Source: Blasia pusilla
Lineage: Eukaryota; Marchantiophyta; Marchantiopsida; Blasiales
NCBI GenBank assembly: GCA_050084515.1
Contig: CM114271.1
Coordinates: 49,290,001-49,354,000, forward strand
DNA: 64,000 bases
Direction of reading: 5' to 3'
In this document: positions 10,460 through 25,440 of the stretch, in pieces
How positions within the stretch are numbered: the stretch's first letter is position 1
Layout of the letters: the number at the start of each line of letters is the position of its first letter
Made by a program: the position numbers and the translations under genes
Notes under the pieces: model-generated
The model's input: only the letters and a program-made list of their open reading frames with translations
Told to the model about the DNA's origin: nothing
Database searches by the model: none

Positions 10460-13400
10460 GGGTGCCAAAAGAAAAAACTATTCTATTGAATCACCTTTCT
10501 CATATGCATCTCTGGCCAGAGCATGCTTGAACCAAGAGCATCACCAAATGTTTCTTGTGCAGGTTCGTCTATCAAATTCGGCATCCACAAAGCATGTTCT
10601 GGTTCGAACACCTCGTTTAGATCAACCCTCACCACGCCTAAGGGGATGTCTTTGGCATGGATCTTGTCTCTCCCACCAAAACCTGATATAACTCCTGACC
10701 CAAGCACCATCCTACTCAACTTTGGCTTGGTGAGTAATACGTGATCACCAATTCGTAGCTAAAAAAATACACAGGCATTTAGTTAGTATCAATTCAAATT
10801 CTTTCCACATGCATTTGCACCATTAATCTGAAAATAAAAAACTGCTATGATATACCTGTTTGAAAGACCATCCCCATTTCGGAAGATGACGTGAAAAGTT
10901 CACAAGTCCTAGACGACCATTTGACTGTCCACAACAAGAATTATCAGTGTCGTCATATAAACCTTGAATAGAAGAGGCCATTATAGATGAGATAAATTAT
11001 CTTAGTTATTTTCTTAGACGGGCCTGATCTGATTTCACTTTCCTGCTCATTCAAACCATCGGATTGTAGCCTAGACTTCTGTCTTTTGGCTGGTGATGAT
11101 TTGGCTTGGCTATCCATACTCACGTTTTCTGCAAATTATGCACGACAAAGTCCATTGAAGGTTGTAAGAAAAAATGAGTTTTGTTTCGTGGATAGTTTGA
11201 AAACTATGCCACAGATAAATTCATTATGCCAAGGATGACATACTTACAAGTGATTCGAGTATCACCATCTGCACTTTCTGTGGAACTTCTCCTTTTGTTG
11301 CTCCGTTCTGGCACTTCAAGAAACAACCCAAGTATTGAGAAATGAATTGTAAAACCAGATTCTTCACTTCAACAAGTAATTATATTATAAGACCCTACAT
11401 GTAGTGAACCTAAACTCTCTACTTACCACCAGATTGTGTAGTTGCCATTGCCTCTTTTTGTGTGGAGATCTTCCTCTTCCCTAATTGTCCTCAGAGCGTT
11501 GGTATAGGTTCAACAGTGACTGTAAGTTACTCAAAACAAAGAAAGTCAGTTGTGAAATGCTCATGCTGGAAAGGACAAGTAGTTATAACCATTGAAAACC
11601 AAGGGCGGAAGAATGAGAATGGGCTACCTGATGTGAGCTTCTCATCTGTTGTTGCATATGGTTGAGAATTGGATGGCGGGGAACTAGAAATCTGGTGTGG
11701 TGTTGAAGACACATCCTTTGAAGTAAGTTTGGACACCATTTCCATGAGTACACTTAATGCCTTGTTTGCTGCGTTCCATCTGCAACTTCACATCATCCAA
11801 ATCTGCGCTCCACTTCTTTTCCACTTCTTCCAATTGAATAGTGACTCTATATTCCACACTCTGCATATATAATCCAACGATCAATTAGGTACCAAAAAAA
11901 TATGGTTTTGCAATTACACACTTAGATACAATCATGATACTAACACCATAATTCAACATGATTAATGATATGATATTAACTCCATGACCCAATCAAATGA
12001 AGGTCATAATACTAGCCATGTCAAGCCAACGGGTAAGAAAAAAGTCAAGCATTTACATTTACCGATGAACTCAATTGTGTGAAACCTGGTTGCTTAGGCA
12101 ACTCGCTTCTCTCCGTATATTCTAGCCCCGTACCCAAGGACTCCTTTGAGGTACGTTGTTGCACCTGCACATGCTCCTTAAATACATAAATAATGAAATT
12201 CATGCATGTGAAAGGACTCAATGCAAATATGGAAATAAAGCAATACTGGAAGTTTTCTACCATTATATAACTTTAGCAAGAAAACTAGGGAATGCCAAGA
12301 TGACTTACATCAAGTCCATCTAAACCTGCACGGCCGGAGAAATTTAAAGTCTGGACCTTGGCCCTTGCTCGAGCCATCTTTTCTGCCTTCATTTTGCCCT
12401 CCTCGGAGAGCCAATAATCTACTAATCGATTCCATGACTCCTCATTGGTATCAGGGTGACATGGGACTGCTCGATGAGCTCCATGTAATGTCCAATAGTT
12501 CTTGACATTGGATCGCTCGGTTTTCAATAGTTGTGCTATTTTTTTGTTCATGAAATCAAGCGAAAGAGATGATGCACCCACATATGTGTATGCCTCAAGG
12601 ATGTGATTTCAAGCAGCAGACCATCTTGATAGAATTTACATTTACCAATCTCAATGCATGATAAGTCCAAGTACCTCATCACCCATACCTTCAATTCATT
12701 TAGCCAAGGCTCATAACCAGGAACTCTAGGCGATGGAATACCATTTGGCATGAGCTCACATCTAGGTTTTAAGTTTTGCTCCTTCCTAATGGAGACATCA
12801 CGAGTCCACAAATCACGTTTTGTGCGACTCTGCCGCTCTTCTACAAATATACCACCATCCCAATTCTCACATGTAAAAAATGTAGGGCCGACGATTATAA
12901 ACTCACCAAATCATAATTATGTTGAACTATATTAACTATAAGACCAACTTATACTAGTAACAATTTCACACCTTTCATAATACAACAACCTATTTTAGTA
13001 TAAATTTGCAAACTCGGAACCAAGTGAGAAGTCACCTTTAGATGCACCTGCTTGCGGGGTCAAATTTTCTGATGGGCTTGGTGTTGTGCAAGATTGAGAC
13101 CTACTACGGTATAATTCATCATCCGTATTCCCGTTGGCCAATGGAGGTGCCAACGGTGTTGGGGGCAGCGGTTGGGATGGCCCATATCCCTTGTGTCCAC
13201 AAAAGAAATACAATTAGCTAGTTAGACTTCCAACTAATTGAATTCCCGTGTGCAAAACAAGAAAGAACATAATAGTAAGCCTACTTACCCATGGGGGTGG
13301 GATGTTCATGGATGATTGAGCTCCATTGGTCCATGGTGGCTGAAATTGACTTCCATAACCCATCGGTGATTGCATCATCATTGGTACCCACCCACAAGAT

Positions 13401-14350
13401 CATCGGCTCTGTGCCCATGGGGGGTGGATGAGGGGGATATACTTGCGAAGGCATTATGGATTGTGATGGAGTTCCATCCATGGGTTGCATATGCAAGTAA
13501 ATGGGTGAATAAACTAAACTAGAGACCATTTGATGAGCAAAGATTAGTGAAGTCATAATGACAGGCTTCTACCACTCAATTTATTACATACATATAGAGA
13601 TAGTTGAATATTCCTCCATGTCTACAATTATATTACCGCATCGATTGTATTGGTGGAATTTCGTACACTTCCCTGTTTGGATGGTTCGATTGGACGCTCC
13701 TTTGCTTGAGGCTATTCAAAACAGACATCTCATTGTGAGTTAACACAGTAGTCATAATTCTGAAATCTGAAGAGAGTAGCAAAACAACAAGATGTGAAGA
13801 GAAAGTACCCTCCCATCCTCCAGCCACAAGTCGTCATCCTCTTCAGTCCCCAAGAAGTCCATCTCAAGGAGTGGATTATAATAGGGGTCTTTGGAATCAC
13901 TATCTGAACAATCTTTTGTAATCTCCTCGGGGATTACACTTTGGTTAGTGGTCTTCTCCTCCAACCGTAAGCTGCGTCTTTGTGGAAGGGAAGGACTCCA
14001 AAATGGTAAAGGCTTGCGCTCCTTCACAACCCTTGGAGCAACAAACCTTCAAAATATGATCACACAAATTCGGTCATATTTCCTAATGTACAACCACTAC
14101 ATGAACATGATACACTTGACCAAATAAAGCAAAAGAAAAAGATTATCCAAGATCATACTTACCAATCCTTCAACCCACCAAACAACTCCGCCTCTTTGGC
14201 CTTTCTCTCTTTCACTCTACGATTCCTTTCTTCTTCGTATGGATTAGGAATTTGTTGAACATTATCTATACCATCCCAAGATGAACTGTGATTGGATTCC
14301 ACGTTCTCTTCAGTCATATCAGGTACACCGTTCCAAGCGCCTCCCTCCCT
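10460..14350 (-). CDS. TNPA-like (plant transposase, Ptta/En/Spm) multi-exon gene of the CACTA element
   Basis: The minus strand carries a series of short coding blocks downstream of TNP2. Two exons are well defined: 14350-14163 (after a TCTACAG acceptor, ending at donor GTAAGT) and 14046-13809. They join in frame as LFGGLKDW-FVAPRVVKERK with a 116-bp intron. Further blocks are a Pro-rich stretch (about 13,550-13,290 and 13,200-13,000) and a KPRCELMPNGIPSP block (about 12,800-12,600). The most diagnostic block is at 12,581-12,285, NYWTLHGAHRAVPC...W..LVDYWLSEEGKMKAEKMARARAK, which resembles the conserved Transposase_24/TNPA region. A helical block near 11,880-11,700 and a C-terminal block (LGSGVISGFGGRDKIH, near 10,690) complete it. 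In En/Spm the TNPA product binds subterminal repeats. Exact exon borders past 13,809 are not established. Confidence 0.62.
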
Positions 14351-14545
14351 CTGTAGACAACAAGTTAGCAAGAATAACACCTAACTTGACGGCAATTCGA
14401 GAGTTCTACTTGTTAACGTAGAGTTTCATTCCATTATGCCCAACAACACCAGAATTCACTTACATTAATGCAACAAAAATCAATTATTTGAATCATACCA
14501 AAAAAAAGACAATGATGAGTACCAAAGAAACAACTATGAATTAAT

Positions 14546-17500
14546 CTAATCTGATTCTGAGTTATTAGAGTCTGAATCAACATCTTCTATCATATCGCAT
14601 ACATGGATTATTGGCACATGTTGCACATCTACTCTAGCAGTTTCCATCTCTGCATCACTTAGGACTCTAGCTCTAAGGTACTTGCATCTGGTAGATTCCT
14701 GGTTCCATGCATGTGGCATGGAAGGTGGGCAAAACATTACAAGCTCCATCTAGCGACTCTAAGTCATCAAAATAAACTCTCCGAGCTCTAGCTTCCTTCC
14801 TCATCACCACTTTCCATCCTCCACCCTCATCGGCATCTCCATAAAACACTTGTTGCACTTGTGATGGGAAAACAAATGGCTGGTGATCTAATGGCTCGCA
14901 TGACCTCAAGTTGGCCAACAGAAAACCCTCCTTATCTAATCTCATGGATCCTACTCTTGAATCCCAATCTGCTTTAACCCACCGCCCTCGCATTAGTATT
15001 ATGGGTTGTTCTACAACCCCATAATCAAGTAAGAGAATATCAACCAACACCCCAACATATGAGTATAAACAATTCTGGTTGGAACTTTTTTCATCAACAA
15101 ATATTGCACCTATTCCACTATCATAAGTGGAGAAGGATGTCGCACCACTTGGCCCTTCTACCCTGAAGTGGTTTCCGTAGGCTTTCATACTCTTGAATGA
15201 CAATGCCCTACTATTAGGAGGTATAGCTAACGATAGTAGGTGAGCATCAAGATCTTTTGAGTTGTCAATTGCATCTTGTGTAATGGCAAGGCGAATCCAC
15301 TTTTCAAAAGGAATGTCTCTTGAACATGACTGATATTTCCTGTTCAATCACAATGTTAATGGTATTAGTACATTCTTTTGTATTTAATGTGTCAATACCA
15401 AAATAATATACACTTTGAGAGTCCGAACCGTAATTCACATGACTATAACCTTGAAAAGCATATATTGGAGAGTTTTACCTTTGCCAATCAACCATGATCT
15501 CTGTATTATGCAACACATAATGATGTGCTAAGTTGATCATTTCTCGCGAAAGTCGAACTGGAGTGCCCGCACCTTCTAGCTCCTCACCAACGACCCCCTC
15601 TTCCTCCCCATCATCCCACACTCGCGTCCGCACGTCTTCAAACCTTTTCATATACTCAGTCACAAACCCTAATGCCTCGTCCTTCACATACCCTTCTACC
15701 ATGCACCCCTCTGGTCTAGCTTTAGACCGTACATATTTCTTCATGTACCCCATATATCGCTCCATTGATACATCCATCGACATGCTACTGGCCCACACAT
15801 GTCCAATTCTTCTACGACATGAATCAACAAATGTGTCATCACGTCGAAGAAAGATGGAGGGAAATGCATTTCAAATAGACAAAGGGTTATGGCAGTCTCT
15901 TCCAAGAGTTTGTCAAATAAAGCTGGATCATATACCTTTGTACACACCATTCTAAAAATGTCGGATAATCTAATAACCACCATTCTCACGTGGTCCTTCA
16001 GAAGACCACGGATGCAATAAGGAAGGACTTGCTGAATGAAGACATGGTAATCATGTGATTTCATATTGCCCAATTTTCGATTAACCACATGCTTGGAGAG
16101 TTCTCCACAATATCCAGATGGCACTTTCAAGTTTTGAATCCTCGAAAGGAAAGTGTTCAAGTCATGAGGAGATAGACAATAATCGGAAACTGGTTTAAGC
16201 AAAACTTGGGGTTTACTAGGATGGGGTTGCAACCACAAATGGGATCGAATCCCACGGGCCTCCAGATCTCTCCTTACTTTCACAGTATCTTTCACTCCAA
16301 ATAAGGTCTTGACTAGATTCTCAACGATATTCTTCTCAACGTGCATTACATCTAACGTATGGCGTATAAGCAAAGTCTGATTGTATCGTCAAGGAAGCAT
16401 GGACATCTCACAACTTCAACATGATAGCTAATATCCACAATCAAATCAAACAAAAGCTATCCTCCTCTATAGCCACTATTTCATAACATAAAGAATGGAT
16501 AATATAGAGAAGAAGCAGGATACTGGCCAATATGGCAACGAATATAGTATACTCAGCCTTTTCACCCCAGTTCTCTTGTAGGGATCAGTAGGGCCGTCTT
16601 CTCGACCCCCACTCTCATCATATGCATGTTTTTCATTTGCCCATCCAATAATCTCTCTAGAAAGTAGTCTAGGCACGCGTGGTCTAAGTTCTGCACTCCC
16701 GTTGAAATGAGATCCATACATACGGCTCCTCCATGGATGGCTCAATGGGAGATATCGACGATGACAACCGTATATGGGCTTGCCACAAGACTTTGAAAAA
16801 TCAGAATCCACTCGAGGCCCGCATATAGTACATCCTAGTTTTCCACCATGGCTCTGCCCAGCTACAGTTCCGTATGCCGGGTAATCATTTATGGTCCATA
16901 GTAAGGTAGCCCTGAACATGAAGTTCCAACTTCCGCCTACCTTTCGGACGTCATGAAATTCAACCCCTTTCCACATTTCTTGGAACTCTTCCACTAGAGG
17001 AAGCAAGTATGTGTCTATGTTTTTCCCATTTACACTCTCCTTTCCTGGTATGATCAAAGAGAGCATCACAAAGAATTTTTTTGTCTGAAGCCAGGGAGGC
17101 AAGTTATAATTAACAAGAAGCACGGGCCATGTTGACCACGAACTCGACTTGTCTGAAAATGGATTCACTCCGTCCAAAGCTAGCCCAAACCTGCAATTCC
17201 TCTTCTCCTCGGCAAAGTCCGGATATAAGTTGTCCATGTGGCGCCATGCCTTGCAATCAGCTGTATGTCTTACTAAGCCATCCTTGCTCTGATTCAAGGG
17301 GGCCCAAGTAAACAATTCAGACAACGTCTTGCATCTAAACATACGTCTCATCCGAGGTATGACAGGAAAATGCCTTAATACCTTACATGGTACCAACGTT
17401 CTACCCACTTTCCGGAACCTTGGTTTCCCACATAATAGACAGATCTCAGCTTCAGCCAAATCACCCCGGAATAAAACACATCCAGTGACACATGGATACT

Positions 17501-18300
17501 TTGTTGTAACCTAAGCCTAGTTTACCAATGAGTTTTTTGCTACATAATAACTTGGTGGCACCAAGTCCCCGCTGGTAGGACCAACTTACAAAGGAGTTTC
17601 AGAAATTCGTCAATAGCTACATTTGGGACGCCATGGGTGGTTTGAATGTTGAATAGTAACATGACAAAAGCCAAAACAGATGTTTTTGATGTAGGGAACA
17701 AGGGTTTGCAAGCTTTAGCAAGCTCCTCATATTCATCTCCATGATTGAATAGTGGTTCTTCGTTTGATATTCCCGGTTCTGGTAATTCATCAGATGGGAG
17801 AGATGTCTCTTCAGTTTCATCCTCATGTATATGATCGTATTTCTGGAAAATATCATTGAGCATTTTATGAACGTCAATGTGCTCGTCTATATCTGCCATG
17901 GAAGATCTCTCCCTTCCATCCACATGGAAGGTGGGGGCTGACTTCATTGTCTTATCCTCTTGGCTTCTTTTTTCAGCAAGATCATGCATAAGCCACTCCT
18001 CATCTGAAGAGTCCCATCCATCCCTAGATTTCGGCACTCGACAAAGCGCCGAGCGTCCATTTTTCTCAAATGTGCTTCCACCTTGCCGATGGACAACGAG
18101 ACCCACCCTTACTGGTCATTGCACGGACACGCAATCTTTTACAGCCCAAGACACTAGCTCGTGTGCTTTCCCGTTGCCACAACTTGGAATCATGTGCCTT
18201 TACTCTAACCGGGTGGTTCAAATCCATTCTAAGGGATTGAAGTGGATTTCCATAAGCGTGAACATTGAACACATCCAAAACCATGACATCTTGCCTCAAT
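14546..18300 (-). pseudogene. TNP2-like CACTA transposase gene, spliced and frameshifted
   Basis: Read on the minus strand. N-terminal blocks: LWQRESTRASVLGCKRLRVRA (about 18,180), then WDSSDEEWL and DVHKMLNDIFQKYD (18,106-17,540). The transposase block (17,459-16,524) has CLLCGKPRFR, KDGLVRHTADCKAW, EEKRNCRFGLALDGVNPF and PWLQTKKFF, which fit Transposase_21. A 147-bp GT-AG intron (16,523-16,377) then joins SLPYWP to TLLIRHTLDVMHVEKN. The DUF4218-like block follows to 15,479, a 139-bp intron spans 15,478-15,340, and a DUF4216-like block (TSFSTYDSGIGAIFVDE...RGRWVKADWD) reaches about 14,750. Damage: at least two frameshifts between 17,460 and 17,560, one near 15,760 (RWMY/MERYMGY), and a probable one near 14,720 where an acidic C-terminus lies in another frame. 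TNP2 cuts and joins element ends; this copy cannot make an intact protein as it stands. Confidence 0.85.
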
Positions 18301-19578
18301 AACGAATTCCATAAACCACGGCCGACGAGCTATCATCCGAATGCATACCCACGTGAAGTCAAGACAAGTATGATAAGGCACGTATACCTAACCTGGTTCT
18401 TATCTCGATGGAGATCTCAATCATCACTAACAATCCTCACCGATGCGGTCCAATGCTTCCAACGACATTCCTGAATGACAAATGTAACACACCCAACCTT
18501 TAGATAATGACTCAATCCTTTGATATGTACACTTCATCATGGCCTGGTCTAATAAATGTTTTCAGCGAAGATTTAGACAAACAAACTATAAAGCTAATCG
18601 CTATGAGTGACCATAGTATTTTACCTTACACTCACATCAAATCAACGATCAGTCAGTAGGAAAATCAGTCAGTCAATAGGAAAAGAAACGCAAGACGAGT
18701 GAGGAACACATCAAAAAGCTGAAGCTTCTCGTCAACTTAGTTCTAGAATTTGGAGCGAGCAATCATTGAGAAGTAGAGGTTAGAGATATAGTTGCGCATT
18801 CAAGAGTCAATATCTGGTCTCAATATATCTCCATGCAATTTAAAGTAATTCCTAGTATCTCCTTTATGACTATGTAATGCAGCAAATGCAAGTATGTACT
18901 TTTAGGGAAACGATGTGATGCACAAGCTTATCGAAGGTTCTCTCTGCATTGATTGTTGCAGAGGAGATGGTCAGTGTGGTGCTTGCATGAAGTGGTGATA
19001 CATGGAGGCGATGGAAAAGGCATTGTCCGAAAACAAGAACTTCCTAAACCTACTCAATTCAATATACACTTGCTATGTCTTTGAAGTAGCGAGGAATATT
19101 TCTCTTGTTATAAGCCTATATCAAGCTAACTTAGGTGCTAAACTTATACTATGCAGTGCCTCTTTCCTGTGTTCGGGCGAATTGCTGATAAGCATCATGG
19201 CCACAGGAATATGGACGTACCAATACTATGAATATGGCAACATATCAGCAAAGAGCCACTTTGTTTCAATGCAGTCAGCCAATTATCTCACTCCTTCAGT
19301 CTAGAAATGGGTCCGCATATGAGAATAAAGATGGCAGCATATTCAGAATTTCTCCATCGTGTAATATTGATGGCCTGTGTGGGATGTGATTTACCATGGT
19401 TCCGAAGATGACTTGACTTAATCAGACGCCTTTGTACTGTGTTGTTGGGATGATTTCTACCTGCCTTCAGCAAATATTCAGGGGCAATTATGTCCTTCGT
19501 TACAATAATCATAGACTTATTGCTCGTCAACTTTCAGCATTCAGTCGGACATTTTGCATAATTTCAAGTCATAGTCGG
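18301..19578. other. CACTA internal sequence upstream of TNP2
   Basis: Probable 5' leader and promoter region of the minus-strand transposase gene. No protein motif, RNA gene or clear promoter element was recognised. Confidence 0.35.
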
Positions 19579-21129
<1,551 letters not shown>

Positions 21130-21729
21130 CAACAAAGAACAAAGAATGGAGAGAGAGATGGCGAATGCATCAAAGAAAGAATGGCTCTAGATGGCGGCCC
21201 TCACCGGAGCTCTGCCTCTCACCATTTCGTCACACCAAAGCAAACAATCCACCACTAACGAGTCCCGACTCAAAAAAAGTTGATCGGCGAGAGGGCAATT
21301 TGCAACCGTCTGTGCACTCACCCGTCAAGTGATTTTGGACGTAGGCTCTATCCCCGATCTTTTCCAACCTTCACACTGTCCTCACCAAAATCTCGCCGCT
21401 TCGACATCAAGATCTTCCCGCCGACAACATACACTTGCGATATTTTTCTCAAGCTTTAGATTACAAGCTCTCTCTTTGGTCGCACCCTCTCTCCTTTCCT
21501 TGTCTTTCTTGTAGTCTATGAGTTACTCAAAACTCTCTCTCATAGCGTTTGTAAAGGAAAAATGCGGGAATGCACTCGGAAGAGGCTGGGGAATGTGCAA
21601 AGTCCGGACTCTTCCTCTTCCGAAGGAGCTACATGAAACGCCGAACGTGGAATCACACGTGATAAGCCGCTAGGACTCAACATGCCACGTCAACCATCGG
21701 AAAAATAGGTACCGAACACTTGCTTCAAA

Positions 21730-23060
21730 TCGGAGTAAGTGTTCATGCGTGTCCATGATTTGTGGGATACAATACATTCCAATAAAAACATTTTTTTCAA
21801 TGACATGAAACTACCACAAGAACTCGAAACAATCCTACGCAATGCCCTCCTTCTCCTTCTTGAAACCTCCTTCTCTATCAAGGGTCCAAAAAACAAGAAA
21901 CTTTTCCTAAACACCCACCCCAATCCCAGGAACACACGGAAGAAGAAAAAACTTCAAATGATCACTCACACATTGAATTAAAAATCGTAATCCCTAAATA
22001 AGGACTTTGATTTTTGGTACTAGCAAAGAGGGCTACGGGATAGATCGGAACCGTTGAAATTGTGGAGGCATTAAATAACAAGGCATGTGCCAACTTTCAA
22101 GACCATCCAATGGTTGGAAGAAGAGTCAACACCATAATAACATGAAATTGCAACAACGACTCGAAACAATCCTACTCAATGCCCTCTTCCCCCATCATGA
22201 CAGCTCTTTTTCGACCCTCCCCCCTCAACCAGGGTTCCAAAACCCAAGGAAATTTTCCTACACCTAAATCCCAACCCCAGGAACACAGGGCAAAAGAAAA
22301 AACTTCAAATGACCACTCACACATTGAATTAAAAATCGTAAACCCTAAATAAGGACTTTGATTTTTGGTACTAGCATGGAAGTTTAATGGACAGATCTGA
22401 ACCGTTGAGCGTGTGAAAGAATTTAATGGCAAGGCTTGTGCCAAGTTTCACCACCATCCAATGGTTGGAAGAAGAGTAAACACTATAATAACATGAAATT
22501 GCAACAATGACTTGAGACAATTCTACTCAATGCCATCATCCACTTGCATGACACCTCTTTTTCTACCCTCCCCCCTCAACCAGGAGTCCAAAAAACAAGA
22601 AAAGGTTCCTAGATAGCCACCCCAACCCCACGAACACAGGGCAAAAGAAAAAACTTCAAATGATCACTCACACATTGAATTAAAAATCGTAATCCCTAAA
22701 TAAGGACTTTGATTTTTGGTACTAGCATAGAGGGCTACGGGATAGATCAGAACCGTTGAAATTGTGGAGGCATTAAATAACAAGGCATGTGCCAACTTTC
22801 AAGACCATCCAATGGTTGGAAGAAGAGTCAACACCATAATAACATGAAATTGCAACAACGACTCAAAACAATCCTACTCAATGCCCTCTTCCCCCATCAT
22901 GACAGCTCTTTTTCGACCCTCCCCCCTCAATGAGGGGTCCAGTAAGAGAGAGAATTAATGCAAAGTCTTGTGCTTACTTTTATCACCATCTTTTGGTTGG
23001 ATGAAAAGATATCTCCATGTTAACATGAAAATGACACAAGGACTCTGAATAATCCTACTC
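21730..23060. repeat. 351-bp tandem array near the CACTA right end
   Basis: AGGACTTTGATTTTTGGTAC begins at 22001, 22352 and 22703, exactly 351 bp apart. ATGAAA plus flanking sequence (followed by ACTCGAAACAATCCTAC) falls at 21805, 22142, 22493 and 22844, with a degenerate last partial copy at 23025. That makes about 3.5 units. Third and first copies are more alike than the second, which suggests unequal exchange. Small frames inside are shadows of the repeat. Confidence 0.9.
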
Positions 23061-23084
23061 AAAATGGGAGCATGAAATCATTTA

Positions 23085-23275
23085 AACATATGAGTCGTTG
23101 CTTATGACTCATCTTTACTAGGCGAGTGAAACAAGTCTGACTCGTCGTGACTAGTGGGTATTGAAAACTTCTTTAGTCATAAGGAGATGACTCAATGAGT
23201 TGTACAACCCTAAATTTTATGACTAAACCATTTAAGTACTAATTTGAGTCATTCTTTTGGTGAGTCATTTAAAGT
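23085..23275. repeat. right subterminal repeats of the CACTA element
   Basis: Repeated ATGACTC, TAGTCAT and GAGTCATT words, mirroring the left subterminal region. Confidence 0.7.
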
Positions 23276-23307
23276 CTAGTCATAAAAACCACCCATTTCT
23301 TCTAGTG
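23276..23307 (-). repeat. CACTA right terminal inverted repeat
   Basis: Reverse complement starts CACTAGAAGAAATGGGTGG and matches the left end at 9445. Followed by AGG, the same triplet that precedes the left end. Confidence 0.9.
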
Positions 23308-23476
23308 AGGGCAGCCACCGTAAAACGTGAGAGCAACAAAGGCCGAGCGGAAGGAAGGGCATCCGAGGCATAATGCGGGAGCGTGAAGTTCGAGCACAAG
23401 GAAGGGCATCCAAGAGGCATGAAAGTTGGAGCAACGTACGCCGAAATGAAAAAAGGAAGGAAAAAGAAATTAAGGG

Positions 23477-23508
23477 AAGGAGGGAGGGAGGGAGGGAGGG
23501 TTGGGAAC
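23477..23508 (+). repeat. (GGGA)n tract
   Basis: Six consecutive GGGA-type units. The regularly spaced G triplets could fold as a G-quadruplex. Confidence 0.85.
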
Positions 23509-23700
23509 ATTTTTTGGGTTTGGGGTTTAATTTAGGGTTTAATTCAAGGTTTAATTGATTTGGGTAAAGCTTGGGGTTGAGGGTTTGGAGTAAAGTTTAG
23601 GATTTACTTTGGGGTTAAGGATAAAGTATAGGGTTTAGGGTTTAATATGGACTTGAGGGTGTAGTTTTGGATGTAGAGTTAGTTTAGGGTTTTGTTTATA
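23509..23700 (+). repeat. degenerate telomere-like tract (TTTAGGG-related)
   Basis: Recurrent GGTTTA/TTTAGGG words such as GGGTTTAGGGTTTA (about 23,634) mixed with variants GGTTTGGGG, GGTTTAATT and GGGTTGAGGG, all in one orientation over about 190 bp. It lies 200 bp right of the CACTA insertion. Confidence 0.5.
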
Positions 23701-23919
23701 ATTCATTTTCTTGATTTCAGTGTGTTGTTTGAAATGGGTCTCCGAAGCAAAAATTCCTTCGGAAAACAAAGATTTCCGCTCTCGGCAAGGAGTCCCATCT
23801 TCTCTGGGTCATTTTAAGATTTTAAGATGACCAAGGATGAAGTTCTTCCAAAATCTTGCACCCAAAGGAAGAACTACGGTCTCACAAGGGGTATCTTTGT
23901 TGGTGGTGTTCATATTTCC

Positions 23920-25440
23920 TTTCGTTCTACCTAAAAACTTTTTGTCACCGGAGCTAAAACTTTGCAAGGATAGCTATAACACCCTTTTAAACCACTTGAA
24001 TATTTAGATCTTCCTTTTCTATCTCCAATTTGGATTTGAAAATATCAATCATTGGAACCATCTTCCATTTATTTCTCCCTCCTTTGAAATGCATTCACCT
24101 AGAAAAAAATCACCAAGCCTCCAACTCTAATTTCACATGCCCTCAAAAAGTTTCAGGTTTTATGAGTAACCAAAACTCCACCGATACCCTCTTATGATGG
24201 AGAGCAATCGTACGTAAAACATCTCCTATGATTTTATATTCCCACCATTGCATGGCCCTAAGATTTTTTTGGCTGATGGGAAACATGCTTTTGAAGAGGA
24301 TGGATGGTTCCGATCTTGCTAATTGGCCACATATCAAGATATAAAAATTTGGATTTCCTCTTTCATTATAAAATTTTTAATTCATCATCCTTCCTTGAAA
24401 TCCTTTGAAAAAAATGATCTAGGCTCTCAGCATTGACTTCCATCACTTTGAAAATTTTCAAAATTTATGGATTACCACGTGTGAAGTTTTGCTAAAATGT
24501 TGTATCAACAAGAAGAACTACAATCTTCCAATATTGATTGTGATTGGTGTTGTTAATAATTACGTTGCTTCTATCTCAAAACTATTTTCCACCATTGGAT
24601 GGAGCTGAAAATCTTCAAGGATAGGTATAAAATCATCTTACCACTTGAACGATTTCGATCTTCTTTTTTCCTCTTGAATTTGGATTTTAAAATACCAATC
24701 ATCGGAACCATCTTCCATTTATTGCTCCATCCTTTGTCATGCATTCATCTTGAAAAAAATCACCAAGCCTCTAACCCTAATTTCACATACCCTCAAAAAG
24801 TTTCAAGCTTTTAAAATTACCAGAACTCCACCGGTACCCTCTTATGATGGAGGGCGATCGTACATAAAACATATCCTATGATTGTATATTCCCACCATTG
24901 GATGGCCCTCAGACTTTTTTGGCTGATGGGAAACATGCTTTTCTAGAGGATGGATGGTTCAGATCTTATCAATTGGCCACATAGCAAGATATATAAATTC
25001 CGATTTTCTCTTTCATTGTGCATTTTTAAATCCGTCATCCTACCTCTAAATCCTCCGAAAAAAAATGATCTAGGCTCTCGGAATTGACTTGCATCACCGT
25101 GAAAAAGTTCAAGATTTATGGATGACCACGGGTGAAGTTTTTCTCAAATGTTGCGTCAAGAGGAAGAACTATAATCTTCCAATATTGATTCTAGTTGATA
25201 TTGTTAATATTTACGTTGGTTCTACCTCAAAACTATTTCCCACCATTGGATGGAGCTGAAAATCTTCGGGGATAGTTATAAAATCATCTTACACCACTTG
25301 AACGGTTCCGAACTTCCTTTTCCCTCTCCAATTTGGATTTAAAAATACCGATCACCGGAACCATCTTCATTTCTTGCTCCCTCCTTGGAAATGCATTCAC
25401 GCTGAAAAAATTCAAAAAGCCTAAAACCCTAATTTCACAT
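23920..25440. repeat. tandem repeat with a unit of about 650 bp, about 2.5 copies
   Basis: The word (C/T)CAATCATYGGAACCATCTTCC and its context (CACTTGAA, TCCAATTTGGATT, ATGCATTCA, AAAAAATCACCAAGCCT, AATTTCACAT, CCTCAAAAAGTTTCA) recurs at 24046, 24696 and 25349, spacings of 650 and 653 bp. No coding content. It ends about 90 bp before a CACTA-type terminus. Confidence 0.85.

Noticed and set aside
17460-17560. An intron in the N-terminal part of TNP2
   Set aside because: The interval encodes expected TNP2 residues in two other frames (KKLIGKLGLGYNKVSMC, TGCVLF), so it contains frameshifts rather than an intron.
22172-22444. Minus-strand open frame inside the 351-bp array
   Set aside because: It is not kept in neighbouring repeat units and is a chance frame.
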